From: G963708235 sp963708235
GTDB taxonomy: Bacteria > Actinomycetota > Acidimicrobiia > Spongiisociales > UBA5794
Reading direction: 5' to 3'
Assembly: GCA_963708235.1 (NCBI GenBank)
Contig: OY970200.1
Coordinates: 2,480,001-2,544,000, forward strand
DNA: 64,000 nucleotides
This document shows, piece by piece, positions 27,511 to 36,410 of the stretch. The stretch's first letter is position 1; every line of letters starts with the position of its first letter. A program made the position numbers and the translations under genes. The notes under the pieces are model-generated. The model searched no databases. It worked only from the letters and a program-made list of their open reading frames with translations, and was not told where the DNA came from.

Positions 27511-27564
27511 CCCGTCCGCCTGCCCGGCCACATCGCCCTCGTTCCGGCCCGAGTGCGCCGGGCC

Positions 27565-28176
27565 TCACGCTCGAGGGAACAGAAGTTCCAGATAATGGCG
27601 GAGATGCAGCAGCTGGGCTGGGACGTGACCGGGATCTCCCGTGGCCTTGGCAAGGATGAAGGCACCCTCGAAGATCGTGAAGACCTGGTCGGCCAGAGAG
27701 GGCAGGTCGACGTCGATGGCGGGTGGGGTGGCGGCCGCCGCTTTCTCGAGCTTGGCGAGGATACGTTCGCGCCACAGCTTGATGGACCACTCGACGACGT
27801 CGTTGGCCTGCATCCCTTCCGGCATCTTCTCGTAGACGAACGCCACGAACAGGCAGCCCGGTTCGGCATACAGCTCGTCTGCATCCTCTTCGAACAACCG
27901 GATGAAGGCGACGAGCTGTTCCACCGGGTCATCGGCGAGGTCTTCGGCTCGGGTCATGTAGGTGTCGAGCAGCTCTGCGTCGTCGGCGGCGTACCGTTCG
28001 ATCAGCGCCCGACCCAGTTCGGCCTTGGATGAGAAGTGGTGGAAGAACGCACCCTTCGATGCACCGGCCAGCTCGACGACGGCATCGACGGTGGTGGCGT
28101 TGAACCCGTCCCCCATCACCAGATCATGGGCGGCATCGAGGATCCGTTCCCGCGCCGGGCTTGGTCGTGTGCTCAT
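27565..28176 (-). CDS. TetR-family repressor
   Basis: Ligand-responsive repressor, 203 aa from ATG 28176. The N-terminal HTH is typical: RERILDAAHDLVMGDGFNAT followed by SKGAFFHHFSSKAEL (about residues 8-55). The C-terminal ligand domain resembles the TetR_C type that includes acetone/YfiR-like regulators. It is divergent from the methyltransferase gene. Two copies of a palindromic operator in the 94-bp gap (28198-28245) make this gene and the methyltransferase its probable targets. The ligand is unknown. Confidence 0.92.
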   Translation of the reverse strand: MSTRPSPARERILDAAHDLVMGDGFNATTVDAVVELAGASKGAFFHHFSSKAELGRALIERYAADDAELLDTYMTRAEDLADDPVEQLVAFIRLFEEDADELYAEPGCLFVAFVYEKMPEGMQANDVVEWSIKLWRERILAKLEKAAAATPPAIDVDLPSLADQVFTIFEGAFILAKATGDPGHVPAQLLHLRHYLELLFPRA

Positions 28177-28192
28177 TTGGTCAGGATACCAC

Positions 28193-28245
28193 TTGACAGA
28201 CCAACTAGTCGGTATCATCATGAATCTAGACCGACTAGTCGGTCT
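28193..28245. promoter_or_regulatory. Twin TetR operators over a divergent promoter
   Basis: AGACCGACTAGTCGGTCT at 28228-28245 is a perfect 18-bp palindrome. AGACCAACTAGTCGGTAT at 28198-28215 is a second, imperfect copy, 30 bp away centre to centre. TTGACA at 28193-28198 abuts the first copy, so bound repressor would block a rightward promoter as well as its own gene. Confidence 0.85.
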
Positions 28246-28270
28246 GTTCACTACCCGAAAGGACCTTCCC

Positions 28271-29360
28271 GTGCTCACCCATGCCTCACCTCCGCCTGTG
28301 CTCGACGACGGACCGACCCTTGACGACCGCCTGGTCGGCGCCACCACCGGTGCGCTGGAGATGCTGACCATCCACATCGGCCGCCAACTCGGTCTCTACC
28401 GCACCCTCGCCCACGGAGGCTCACACCGTCGAATCATTGACGGAAGCCACCGGCACCGACGTTCGCTCCATCCGCGAATGGCTGGAGCAGCAGGCCACCG
28501 CCGGATTCGTCGAGGTAGCCGATGCGGCAGCGGCCTGGAACGATCGGCGCTACTTCCTGACCGACGCTCAGGCAGCGGTGCTGGTCGACGAGACCGACCC
28601 CCGGCATGTGTCACCGCTCGCCGACATGCTCGCCGGCGTGGGCCAGGTGATCGACCAGGTGGTGGAGAGCCACCGCATCGGTAGCGGTGTCCGGTTCTCC
28701 GCATACGGATCGGCACTTCGAGAGGGTCAGGGAGCGATCAACCGGCCCGCATTCACCCACGACCTGGTTCCGTCCTGGATCGGGGCCGTCGACGGTCTGC
28801 TCGATCGCCTCGCCGACGGGGGACGGATCGCCGACCTCGGCTGCGGGGTCGGTTGGTCCACCATCGCCATGGCGACCCAGATCCCGGGGAGCACGGTCAC
28901 CGGTTGGGACCTCGACCATGCAAGCATCGAGGAGGCGCGGCGCCTCGCCACCGCCGCCGGCGCCGAGGTTCGGTTCGAGGCCGCCGATGCTGCGGCAATG
29001 GCGGCCGAGGGCCCGTTCGAGCTGGTGACCATCCTCGAGGCACTCCACGACATGGCCGATCCGGCGGCCGTTCTGTCCTCAGCCCGAGCTTCGCTGGCCC
29101 CGGACGGCGTGCTGCTGATCGCCGACGAACTGGTCGCCAACACCTTTGCGTCACCCGGCGACGAGATGGATCGACTCATGTACGGCTGGAGCGTCACCCA
29201 CTGTCTGCCGGCCGCCCTTGCCGACGGCGGCCCGGAGGCGCTCGGGACGGTGCTGCGCACGCCGACGGTGCTCGACCTCGCCGCCGCCGCCGGCTTCGCC
29301 AGTGTCGAAACCCCGGCCGTCGACGCCGGATTCTTCCGGCTCTACATCCTCCGCAGCTGA
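28271..29360 (+). CDS. SAM-dependent methyltransferase, frameshifted near 28417
   Basis: Class I methyltransferase with an N-terminal winged-helix dimerisation domain. Translation from GTG 28271 gives VLTHASPPPV and continues through GRQLGLYRTLAHG. The frame must then skip one base at 28415-28420 to read AHTVESLTEATGTDVRSIRE and the remainder to 29360. In the second frame are the SAM motif ADLGCGVGWSTIAMA (about residue 200), the acidic TGWDLDHAS and VTILEALHDMADP. The N-terminal half without the shift has no continuation, so the two frames are one gene of 363 codons. A single extra G in GGAGG explains it. It is repressed, by inference, by the divergent TetR. Confidence 0.8.
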
Positions 29361-29459
29361 AGGACCGGTGGGCAACGCCGGCCAACCGCCGTCGAATCAG
29401 CGGCGCTCGAGACCAGGGACCGGCCCTCCCCTCCCCGGTCCGACGCTCCGGTTGGTACC

Positions 29460-29495
29460 TTGACATATGCGTAACGCTGTTGTTACATATTTTGG
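29460..29495 (+). promoter_or_regulatory. Promoter and operator of the ArsR gene, probably leaderless
   Basis: TTGACA at 29460-29465 is followed after 18 nt by TACATA at 29484-29489. The ATG at 29496 lies where transcription should begin, so the transcript is probably leaderless, and no RBS is visible. GTAAC-N6-GTTAC at 29471-29486, inside a larger ATATG...CATAT inverted repeat, sits over the spacer and could be the repressor's operator. Confidence 0.7.
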
Positions 29496-29879
29496 ATGAT
29501 TCCGGTCCGCACCGACACCCACCCGCATCTCGCCGCCGGGACCGATGTCTTCACCGCCATCGCCGACCCGGTTCGTCGTGCGCTCCTGGAGCAGCTGCGG
29601 AAAGGCCCGGAGACGGCGGGAGGCCTGGCCTCGCCGTTTGCGATCAGCCGCCCGGCGATCAGTCGGCATCTTCGGGTTCTCCGTGATGCCGGGCTGGTCC
29701 ACGCCGAGGTCCATGGCCGGAGTTGGGTCTACCGGATCGTTCCTGGGGCGCTCTCCGAGGTGACCGATTGGGTGGCGGGACTCGTCGACCCCTGGCGGCA
29801 CCCGCTCGATGCGCTGGAAACCGAGGTCTACCGAACACGACGGGAACGTCGCCCCACACCGAGCGAGGAATCAGCATGA
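29496..29879 (+). CDS. ArsR-family transcriptional regulator
   Basis: Small winged-helix repressor, 127 aa. The HTH region is canonical: FTAIADPVRRALLEQLRKGP, then AISRPAISRHLRVLRDAGL (about residues 18-70), then the wing (VHGRSWVYRI). Metal-binding cysteine pairs are absent. This fits the subgroup that is paired with SRPBCC/AHSA1 proteins rather than metal sensors. The stop overlaps the ATG of the SRPBCC gene. The gene probably represses its own operon through the inverted repeat in its promoter. Confidence 0.92.
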   Translation: MIPVRTDTHPHLAAGTDVFTAIADPVRRALLEQLRKGPETAGGLASPFAISRPAISRHLRVLRDAGLVHAEVHGRSWVYRIVPGALSEVTDWVAGLVDPWRHPLDALETEVYRTRRERRPTPSEESA

Positions 29880-30376
29880 ACGCCACACCGAACGGCCAAA
29901 TCACCCTCATCGAGGGGCGGCCGCATCTCCGCCTGATCCGGACGTTCCGCGCACCGGTCGAGGATGTCTGGGCCAGCGTCACCGAACCCCAGCGGCTGGA
30001 GCGCTGGATCGGCACCTGGACCGGCACCCCCGGAGTCGGGAACACCATCAGTTTCGTGATGAGCGCCGAAGAAGGCGCCGAACCCGAAGACGTCGAGATC
30101 CGGGAGTGCGATCCGCCTCACCGGTTCGTCGGTGACTTCACCACCGGGGAAGGCACCTGGCGTATCGGGCTCTCCCTCGAGGAGACAGACGGGGTCACCT
30201 CGCTCGTATTCACCCAGGCGGTCAACCCGGGTGACGACACCGGCAGCTTCGGGCCGGGTTGGGAGTACTACCTCGACCGACTCGTCGCCGAGCGCCTTGG
30301 TACCACCATGCCTGACTGGGACGACTACTACCCGGCGCAGCGGCCCTACTACGAGAATCTCGTGGCATCGACCTGA
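29876..30376 (+). CDS. SRPBCC (AHSA1/START-like) domain protein
   Basis: A 166-aa single-domain protein with the helix-grip START-like fold. LRLIRTFRAPVEDVWASVTE at the N-terminus, PQRLERWIG and the closing GWEYYLDRLVA are the usual AHSA1 signatures. Such proteins bind hydrophobic ligands or act as co-chaperones. Paired with an ArsR gene by a 4-nt overlap (ATGA), it is commonly of unknown physiological function. The sequence is complete and intact. Confidence 0.9.
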   Translation: MNATPNGQITLIEGRPHLRLIRTFRAPVEDVWASVTEPQRLERWIGTWTGTPGVGNTISFVMSAEEGAEPEDVEIRECDPPHRFVGDFTTGEGTWRIGLSLEETDGVTSLVFTQAVNPGDDTGSFGPGWEYYLDRLVAERLGTTMPDWDDYYPAQRPYYENLVAST

Positions 30377-30491
30377 TCCGACAGCCGACCACCGGCCGTC
30401 CCGGTCGCCACGCCGGTGCCACACGCACCGGTGGCGAGTTCTAAGCTCGCCGGCTGGATCACTCGCCGGCTTGATCAACGGGAGGAACAGG

Positions 30492-31121
30492 ATGACTGGC
30501 CGCACAGGTATCGGTGCCGCACGATTCGGACCGGTGGTCATGGTGGTGATGGCGGCGGGGCTGTTCGCCGTCGGCGCCTACGCCATTGCCTATGCGGCCG
30601 ACGTATCCGTGTCCACACTGACCCGAGACATCAACCCGACCATGGATCTTCCCTGGTATGTCGGCACGTTCTCATGGCTGGGAGTCCTGATCTGGTTCGC
30701 CGGCAGCGCCGTCGCCTTCGCCGCCTCGTGGATCGCCGCACCACCGCACCGGGGATTCCTGCGCACCTTCGGGATCTTCGGGATGTTCCTCGCCGTCGAC
30801 GACGGATTCACCCTGCACGACCACACGTTGAAGCTGCTGTTCGGTGACTCGATCGAGCTCATCTCGTATGTCGTCTATGCGGTGGTGGCCGTCTGGATCG
30901 CCGTCAAATGGTGGCGGACGCTTTCTCCGACGGCGCTGGCCTTTGCATTGGTCTCGGTGATCTGCCTCGGCGCCTCCGTACTGGGCGACGTGGTCGGAGC
31001 CCCGTCTTTTGTCGAGGACGCCCTCAAGTTCGTCGGGATCGCGGCGTGGGCCGGGCTCGCAGTGACTCAATCCGGCCACGCCGTCCGCCAGGCGATGAAC
31101 GCCGGCGAGACGGTCTCCTGA
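30492..31121 (+). CDS. Integral membrane protein of unknown function
   Basis: 209 aa from ATG 30492, preceded by the RBS GGGAGGAACAGG. About six hydrophobic segments span the chain, with LFGDSIELISYVVYAVVAVW near the middle. No enzymatic motif is recognised; conserved-looking polar residues in AVDDGFTLHDH inside a membrane-proximal loop could bind metal. Rightward orientation, followed after 80 bp by an EamA transporter gene. A longer frame starting at 30132 overlaps the SRPBCC gene and is rejected. Confidence 0.65.
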   Translation: MTGRTGIGAARFGPVVMVVMAAGLFAVGAYAIAYAADVSVSTLTRDINPTMDLPWYVGTFSWLGVLIWFAGSAVAFAASWIAAPPHRGFLRTFGIFGMFLAVDDGFTLHDHTLKLLFGDSIELISYVVYAVVAVWIAVKWWRTLSPTALAFALVSVICLGASVLGDVVGAPSFVEDALKFVGIAAWAGLAVTQSGHAVRQAMNAGETVS

Positions 31122-31201
31122 ACCCACCCCGATCCGTCGACCCCGACCGCTGTCGCCCGACGCCTGGCGGGAGCGTCAAGAGGCGTCGGTAGTGTGCGCC
31201 G

Positions 31202-32122
31202 ATGCACATCCCACCGGCACGATGGATGGCCCTCGCCGGCACCGTCGGCATCTCGTTTTCTGCACTGTTCGTGGTTCTGGCCGACGTCTCGCCGATCACA
31301 GCGACCATCTTCCGCGGGGTCTATGCGCTCCCGCCGCTGCTGCTGGTCTGGCTGTTGTGGCGGCGGCGCGATATCCGACCTGCCCGTCTGCGTTGGCTGG
31401 CGGTCTTCGCCGGTGGGTTCCTCGCCGCCGATCTCGTGGTGTGGCACGAGTCGATCAACCTGATCGGCGCCGGACTGGCCACCGTGATCGCCAACGTCCA
31501 GGTGGTGTTCGTCGGGATCTTCGCCTGGATCTTCTACAAGGAACGCCCGACCCTGCAGACCCTGGTGTGCGGCGCCATCGTCTTCATCGGTGTGGTGATG
31601 ACCTCCGGGATGGGCCGTTCCGATTCCTTCGGTGAAGATCCGATCCTGGGGACGGTGCTCGCCGTCGTCTCCGGTCTCGCCTACACCGCTTTCCTTCTGA
31701 TGTTCCGCCAGAGCAACCCGGGAGGCGCCACCCCGGCGGCGCTTCCCCTTCTCGACGCCACCATCGGGATGACCGTGGTGGCGGTGCTGGTCGGTGCGCT
31801 CGCCGGTGACCTGGCGCTGGCCCCATCGTGGCCGGCGCACGGTTGGCTGGTGCTGCTCGGGGCCGGGCTGCAGGCCGGAGCGTGGACCCTCATCGCCTAC
31901 GCCATGCCCCGGCTACCGGCGCTCACCGTCTCGGTGATCATCCTGGCTCAGCCGGTGCTGGCCGTGGTCTGGGGCTGGCTGCTGCTCGGTGAGACCCTGT
32001 CGGCGGTGCAGGCCGTGGGCGCCCTGGTGCTGCTCGGCGGGATGACCGCCGTCAACTTACAACGCAGCATGGTGACCGGTCCCTCCACGCCACCCGCAGC
32101 CGTCGTCGCCGACACACCGTGA
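31202..32122 (+). CDS. EamA/DMT-superfamily transporter
   Basis: Ten-helix drug/metabolite-type permease of 306 aa in the cytoplasmic membrane. Two EamA halves are visible: one begins with WMALAGTVGISFSALFVVLA, the second with ILGTVLAVVSGLAYTAFLLM. Each half ends in the glycine-rich helix pair typical of the family (TVIANVQVVFVGIFAWIF, and ILAQPVLAVVWGWLLLGE). Substrate is not predictable; metabolite efflux is common in this family. No operon partner with a telling function is adjacent. Confidence 0.9.
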   Translation: MHIPPARWMALAGTVGISFSALFVVLADVSPITATIFRGVYALPPLLLVWLLWRRRDIRPARLRWLAVFAGGFLAADLVVWHESINLIGAGLATVIANVQVVFVGIFAWIFYKERPTLQTLVCGAIVFIGVVMTSGMGRSDSFGEDPILGTVLAVVSGLAYTAFLLMFRQSNPGGATPAALPLLDATIGMTVVAVLVGALAGDLALAPSWPAHGWLVLLGAGLQAGAWTLIAYAMPRLPALTVSVIILAQPVLAVVWGWLLLGETLSAVQAVGALVLLGGMTAVNLQRSMVTGPSTPPAAVVADTP

Positions 32123-32176
32123 CCGCCGACCGGTGCGGGACCGGCTGCGCCTACCTGTCTGTCCGGGATCAGCCGG

Positions 32177-33040
32177 TCACACCACGGTGGCGAAGAGTTT
32201 CGGCAACCTGACGAAGAAACGGGAGCGGGGCAGGACCTCCGTGGCTCCGAGGGCACCGGCGGCAGCGAGCGCCACGTCGTCGACATGGGGACCGAACGCA
32301 ACAGTACGGACGCCGGCCGCCGACAGGCGACGAATCGCCTCGTTGGCAGCGGCATGTCGCAGATCGACGAAGGCGACGTCCGGGAGCCGACCGGCCAGCC
32401 CGTTGCTGATCGCCGCCGGGTTCCGCCACAACGCCAACTCGTGACCCGCCTGCTCGGCGGATGCGGCAATCCGGGTGCGATCCATCAGATCGGCGCCGAC
32501 CAGGACCGCAACCGGACGCCCCGGGATCCGGTCGACGGTGGCCTCGCCACCCGGTTGCGGAGTGGAGACGGTGCGGTCGGTGCCGGCGGACGAGGGCTCC
32601 CCGCCGCCCGGGGGGGCAGGGACCATTCCGGCGATCGCTTCGGCGCGTGCCACTCCCCAGGCGACGTGGGCGCCAAACGCCTCATCGCCGAGGTCCCGGG
32701 AGGTCACCGGGGCCAGGTCGTAGTGGTCACCGGGGAGCGCCCGGCGCTGCGCCTCTTGCCGCGTCGCCGGGTTCAACCCGAGTTCCGTCAGCGCACCGGT
32801 GGGTGCGGCCAGCGCCTCACGGAACAACTCCAGCGGCGAGGCGGACTGCTCGTGCGGTGACCGGCCGGTCCAGTCGGCGAATGCCGCCTGCAGCGCCGTG
32901 TGTCCGGAGTCGATGGCGCCGGCGATGCGTGCAGGGTCGACGTCGAGGTTCCGGATGCGACTCCCGACATAGCCGGGGTAGGCCGCGACGAACGTGTCCG
33001 CCACGGCAACGGAAAGGGTGCGGTACCGGTCGGGATCCAT
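32177..33040 (-). CDS. Hypothetical protein with a receiver-like C-terminal half
   Basis: 287 aa from ATG 33040. The N-terminal half is alpha-helical and charged and resembles nothing I can name. The C-terminal 115 residues alternate strands and helices (VAVLVGADLMDRTRIAA, VAFVDLRH, VRTVAFGPHVDD) in a pattern like a response-regulator receiver or Rossmann-type fold, but without the usual acidic triad in place. A proline/glycine-rich linker separates the halves. Convergent with the EamA gene and divergent from the LppM-like gene. Function unknown. Confidence 0.6.
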   Translation of the reverse strand: MDPDRYRTLSVAVADTFVAAYPGYVGSRIRNLDVDPARIAGAIDSGHTALQAAFADWTGRSPHEQSASPLELFREALAAPTGALTELGLNPATRQEAQRRALPGDHYDLAPVTSRDLGDEAFGAHVAWGVARAEAIAGMVPAPPGGGEPSSAGTDRTVSTPQPGGEATVDRIPGRPVAVLVGADLMDRTRIAASAEQAGHELALWRNPAAISNGLAGRLPDVAFVDLRHAAANEAIRRLSAAGVRTVAFGPHVDDVALAAAGALGATEVLPRSRFFVRLPKLFATVV

Positions 33041-33161
33041 CCAGCCAGCGTATCGCACCTCGGCGGGATCACCCGAGGCGGCCGGCCGCACACGCCGAGG
33101 GTCTCCACGATGCGCGGCCGACCCTAGGATCGACCCCAGTAGGTGCCGATGAGGAGATGCC

Positions 33162-34172
33162 ATGCGTAAGTCCGTCCTGCTGGTAGCCGCGCTCGTTCTG
33201 CTGATCACCGGATGTCGGGCCGAAGCCAACATCTCCCTCGTCGTCGATTCCGACGGTTCCGGTTCGGTCGCCGCCGAGTTCGGGCTCGACGAGGAACTGC
33301 TTGGGCTTCTCGAGCAGACCGGATCCTCGCCGAACGATCTCTTCGATCTGGGCCCGGACACTCCGAATGTCGAGACCCGGGTCGAAGGCGACATGACCTT
33401 CTACGGCCTCACCCAGTCGTTCACCGACCCCGAAGACCTCGAAGCCGCATTGGAGGAACTTCAGGGCACCGGCTCGGCGTTCATCGAGTTCGACCTGACG
33501 GTCGAAGATGGCGCCGCCAGCCTCGACGCCACCCTGGAGACAACGGACAGCGAGGAGGCGGCCGAGAGCCTGAGCGGAATGGACATCGGCGCCGACGTCT
33601 TCTCCGCCAGTTTCACCGCCGATCTTCCCGGAACCGTCGAGTCCTCGAACGCCGATGAGGTTCTGCCGGACGGTCGACTGCGATGGGCCATCCCCTTCGA
33701 GGGCGGCACCGTCGACATCGAGGCCGTCACCGTGGCCGAAGGATCCGGTGGTCCCGGACTCAGCGCCATCATCGCCATCGCCGTCCTGGTGCTCCTGATC
33801 ATCGGCGGAGGGCTGTGGTCGTTGCGCCGCCGACGCCAGGCCGAGGTGGCACTGGCGGCGACCCCGGCGCCGGACAGCCCGCAGGGCTTGTTCGGCGACC
33901 CGTCACCGACTCCCCCACCGGCCCCCGACGAGCCCCCTACGGCTTCTTGGACACCCCCGATCGACGACACCCTGGTCCCGCCGTCACCCGCCCCCGGAGA
34001 GGTCGCGCCCGGAGAGGCAGATCCCGTCAACGCCGGCTCCGATCCGGTCGGGCTCGATCCGGCCGGCCCCGACCCGACAGATACCGAGGCCGGCCTAGAC
34101 CTGTCCGGTGGCGAAGATCCAGACCGCCAAGGCGCACCCGGAGAACCACCTGACCAGGAAACCTCCGCCTGA
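33162..34172 (+). CDS. LppM-type lipoprotein with membrane anchor
   Basis: Cell-envelope lipoprotein of 336 aa. A signal peptide ends in the lipobox LITGC (about residue 18). The next 180 residues match the LppM domain (ISLVVDSDGSGSVAAEFG at its start), a beta-rich module known from mycobacterial surface proteins. A TM helix (SAIIAIAVLVLLIIGGGLW) is followed by RRRR and a long Pro/Asp-rich tail of about 110 residues that should be cytoplasmic. That tail is unusual in length. Function in the envelope is not established. Confidence 0.8.
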   Translation: MRKSVLLVAALVLLITGCRAEANISLVVDSDGSGSVAAEFGLDEELLGLLEQTGSSPNDLFDLGPDTPNVETRVEGDMTFYGLTQSFTDPEDLEAALEELQGTGSAFIEFDLTVEDGAASLDATLETTDSEEAAESLSGMDIGADVFSASFTADLPGTVESSNADEVLPDGRLRWAIPFEGGTVDIEAVTVAEGSGGPGLSAIIAIAVLVLLIIGGGLWSLRRRRQAEVALAATPAPDSPQGLFGDPSPTPPPAPDEPPTASWTPPIDDTLVPPSPAPGEVAPGEADPVNAGSDPVGLDPAGPDPTDTEAGLDLSGGEDPDRQGAPGEPPDQETSA

Positions 34173-34418
34173 GCGGGTGAGGCCGAAAGCAGGCGTGCAG
34201 GTCGAGGTCGTCCGTGGTTGCGGTCGTGTGCGGGGCCGATCGGCGTAAGAGTCCCAAGAGCCGATAGGCGGGACTGTCGGTGATCTAGGACGTGTGTGGA
34301 CATTGACGCCGCGCCCTACGTCCGAGACGTCTCGAGCTGCCTGTCGCACTCTATGTCGTCGTACGGATGCACGGCGTCGTCGGCCGGGCAGTCGGTGGAA
34401 ACGGCTGGGCGGACGTCG

Positions 34419-34535
34419 GCATCCGGCAACCTCGATGTGTCTCGTGAGGCCGGGTGTGGCTGTGGTTGTGGTTGTGCAGATGCGGATCGCTGTCGGTGAC
34501 GCTTTCGGGCAGCGAACTTTGACGTCGCGCTCCGC
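34419..34535 (+). repeat. Noncoding repeat R, copy 1 (117 bp)
   Basis: The 117-bp unit starting GCATCCGGCAACCTCGATGT is about 94% identical to 34712-34828. It is in the 720-bp gene-free stretch between the LppM-like gene and the IS3 transposase. No reading frame of note lies in it. Confidence 0.85.
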
Positions 34536-34542
34536 CCTGGAT

Positions 34543-34709
34543 GTCTCCCCTTCTTGGCCCTCCCCGCCATTCCCTGCCCCTCTGGGGCGGGGTGGCTGCG
34601 GACGCCGTGCGGCCGTAGACGGGGTGGGGCGCTGCGTACGCTTGCGGACGCAGACCGGAAAGGCGGGGTGCCTCCGAGGTTCTGGGAGGAGGCGGGCGGG
34701 GCGCGAGGT
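34543..34709 (+). repeat. Noncoding GC-rich repeat S, copy 1
   Basis: Begins GTCTCCCCTTCTTGGCCCTC and contains GCTTGCGGACGCAGACCGGA and CCTCCGAGGTTCTGGGAGGA. The same ordered blocks recur at 37719-37852 on the far side of the two insertion sequences, with the middle part shorter there. Confidence 0.75.
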
Positions 34710-34711
34710 CT

Positions 34712-34828
34712 GCATCCGGCAACCTCGATGTGTCTCATGAGGCCGGGTGTGGCTGTGGGTGTGGTTGTGCAGATCCGGATCGCTGTCGGTCACGCTTTAG
34801 GGCAGCGGACTTTGATGTCGCGCTCCGC
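34712..34828 (+). repeat. Noncoding repeat R, copy 2, interrupted by IS3
   Basis: Second copy of the 117-bp repeat, with seven differences from copy 1. Its right end coincides with the left terminal inverted repeat of the IS3 element at 34829, so the element appears to have inserted at its edge. Confidence 0.85.
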
Positions 34829-34892
34829 TGAACGTGACCCGGAATCGTGGACACGTGATTACGCGGGAGACCGTGTAGGAAGGAGCCCCGTG

Positions 34893-35189
34893 ATGGGTCG
34901 TCCGAGTAAGTACCCGGACCAGTTCCGCAGGGACGCGTTGGAGCTGGTGGAGTCGTCTGAGCGTCCGATCGCTGAGGTTGCCCGGTCGTTGGGGATCGCT
35001 GAGGGCACGTTGTGGAACTGGGTGCGGGTGGCGCGTGAGGCTGCTGAGCGTGGCGCCGACCCGGATGCGTTGACCGAGTCGGAGCGTGACGAGCTGCGTC
35101 GGCTCCGCATGGAGAACGTGGAGTTGCGCACCGACAAGGAGATCCTGCGGAGGGCGGCTGCGTATTTCGCCCGGGAGACGATGCGGTGA
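34893..35189 (+). CDS. IS3-family transposase OrfA (HTH subunit)
   Basis: 98-aa DNA-binding subunit. The HTH lies in AEVARSLGIAEGTLWNWVRVA (about residues 25-45, within the HTH_Tnp_1 domain), followed by a leucine-zipper-like helix ERDELRRLRMENVELRTDKE that mediates OrfA/OrfB pairing. The preceding AGGAAGGAG is a strong RBS; GTG at 34890 is an alternative start. The stop overlaps the OrfB start by 4 nt (GTGA). I see no A6G-type slippery site, so coupling or an unusual frameshift would make OrfB. Confidence 0.92.
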   Translation: MGRPSKYPDQFRRDALELVESSERPIAEVARSLGIAEGTLWNWVRVAREAAERGADPDALTESERDELRRLRMENVELRTDKEILRRAAAYFARETMR

Positions 35190-36076
35190 TCCGCTTGCGC
35201 TTCGTCTCAGACAACCGAGCCGACCTGCCGGTCAAGCGGATGTGTGAACTGGTCGAGGTTCCCCGTTCGTCGTTCTATGCGTGGGTGAACCACAAGCCGT
35301 CGGCACGTGATGTCGCTGACGAGGCGCTGCTGGAGACGATCCGTGACATCTACCGCCGATCGCGCAACACCTACGGGGTGCCCAGGGTCTATGGGCAACT
35401 CCGCCGCCTCGGCTACCGGGGGGCACGCTCGCGTGTGGCCCGGCTCATGCGCACCAACGGTTTAGTGGGTGCGCACACGTCGAAGAAATGGCGCCGGGGA
35501 CGACCCGACGCCGGCGGAGCAGCGGACCTGTTGAACCGGGACTTCACCGCCGACCGGCCCAACCAGCGGTGGGTTGCCGACGTCACCGAGTTCCCAACTG
35601 GTGAGGGCAAGCTCTACCTGGCTGGGATCCGTGACCTGTTCCATCGCGGGATCGTCGGCTGGGACACCAGCGGCCGGCAAGACACCGCCCTGGTCGTGTC
35701 CGCCCTGACAATGGCGCTCGCCCGCACCGGGCATCCCGCCGACGTTACCCACCACGCCGACAAGGGACCGCAGTACACGTCACTGGACTTCGCGTTTGCC
35801 GCAGGCAACGCCGACATGAACCTGTCGTTCGGGTCCACCGGCGACGCGTTCGACAACGCCGCGATGGAGACGTTCTGGGCTCGACTCAAGGTCGAGATCA
35901 CCTGGATCCGTGGCAGCATCATCTTCCCGACCCGAGCCGAAGCGCACGCCTACCTGTTCGAGTTCATCGAGGTGTTCTACAACCGTCAACGCCACCAGAC
36001 CGGTCTCGGTCACCTCACCCCCGCCGAGTACGCTGACAAGTGGCGACACGACCACGGCCAGACCAATCTGGCATAA
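35186..36076 (+). CDS. IS3-family transposase OrfB (DDE integrase)
   Basis: 296-aa catalytic subunit. An N-terminal HTH_21-type region (CELVEVPRSSFYAWVNHK) precedes the RNase H-like rve domain. The DDE residues are in WVADVTEFPT (first Asp), HHADKGPQYTS (second Asp) and AAMETFWARLK (Glu). The C-terminal FYNRQRHQTGLGHLTPAEY is the usual IS3 ending. The frame is intact from GTG 35186 to 36076, 4 bp before the right inverted repeat. Confidence 0.95.
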   Translation: MIRLRFVSDNRADLPVKRMCELVEVPRSSFYAWVNHKPSARDVADEALLETIRDIYRRSRNTYGVPRVYGQLRRLGYRGARSRVARLMRTNGLVGAHTSKKWRRGRPDAGGAADLLNRDFTADRPNQRWVADVTEFPTGEGKLYLAGIRDLFHRGIVGWDTSGRQDTALVVSALTMALARTGHPADVTHHADKGPQYTSLDFAFAAGNADMNLSFGSTGDAFDNAAMETFWARLKVEITWIRGSIIFPTRAEAHAYLFEFIEVFYNRQRHQTGLGHLTPAEYADKWRHDHGQTNLA

Positions 36077-36149
36077 CCCCGTGTCCAAGAAACCGGGTCA
36101 GGTTCACGCCCCGTCTGATATGGGAGGGGTTTTGTCAAGGGGCGTGTTG

Positions 36150-36184
36150 AAGCACCCGCCGGGCTGGTTGTCCGGCGGGTGCTT
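36150..36184. other. 13-bp perfect hairpin between the insertion sequences
   Basis: AAGCACCCGCCGG (36150-36162) pairs with 36172-36184 around a 9-nt loop. It lies in the 300-bp noncoding gap between the IS3 right end and the IS110 transposase stop. It could be a terminator or a REP-like target of IS110 family insertion; neither is shown. Confidence 0.55.
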
Positions 36185-36410
36185 GGTCGTTCGCTGTGGG
36201 GTGCGGGTGTGCGGCGTGTCTGTCGACGCGTGGTCAGTCTGATATGCGCGGGTTGGTTACCGCATGACGCTGTTTCGGTGGGAGCTGCTGAGCTTGCCTG
36301 CGGTCGAGCGTGGCCAACGGGGTTGGTTACTCACAGACGGGTCGCTAGTGCGCTCCTCACGCTGCATGCGTTCCTCGCACTCAACGGCGGACGGGTTCTG
36401 GGGGGTGGGG

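Larger units (their letters stand above)
34829..36106 (+). mobile_element. IS3-family insertion sequence, complete, 1278 bp
   Basis: Terminal inverted repeats 34829-34855 and 36080-36106 match at 23 of 27 positions (TGAAC-TGACCCGG at each outer end). The 3-bp target duplication CGC lies at 34826-34828 and 36107-36109. Two overlapping transposase genes fill the element. Both genes are intact, so the copy may still be active. Confidence 0.92.

Noticed and set aside
34893..35189. Programmed -1 frameshift joining IS3 OrfA and OrfB
   Set aside because: No A6G-type slippery stretch is present at the junction; a GTGA overlap is seen instead, which fits coupling.
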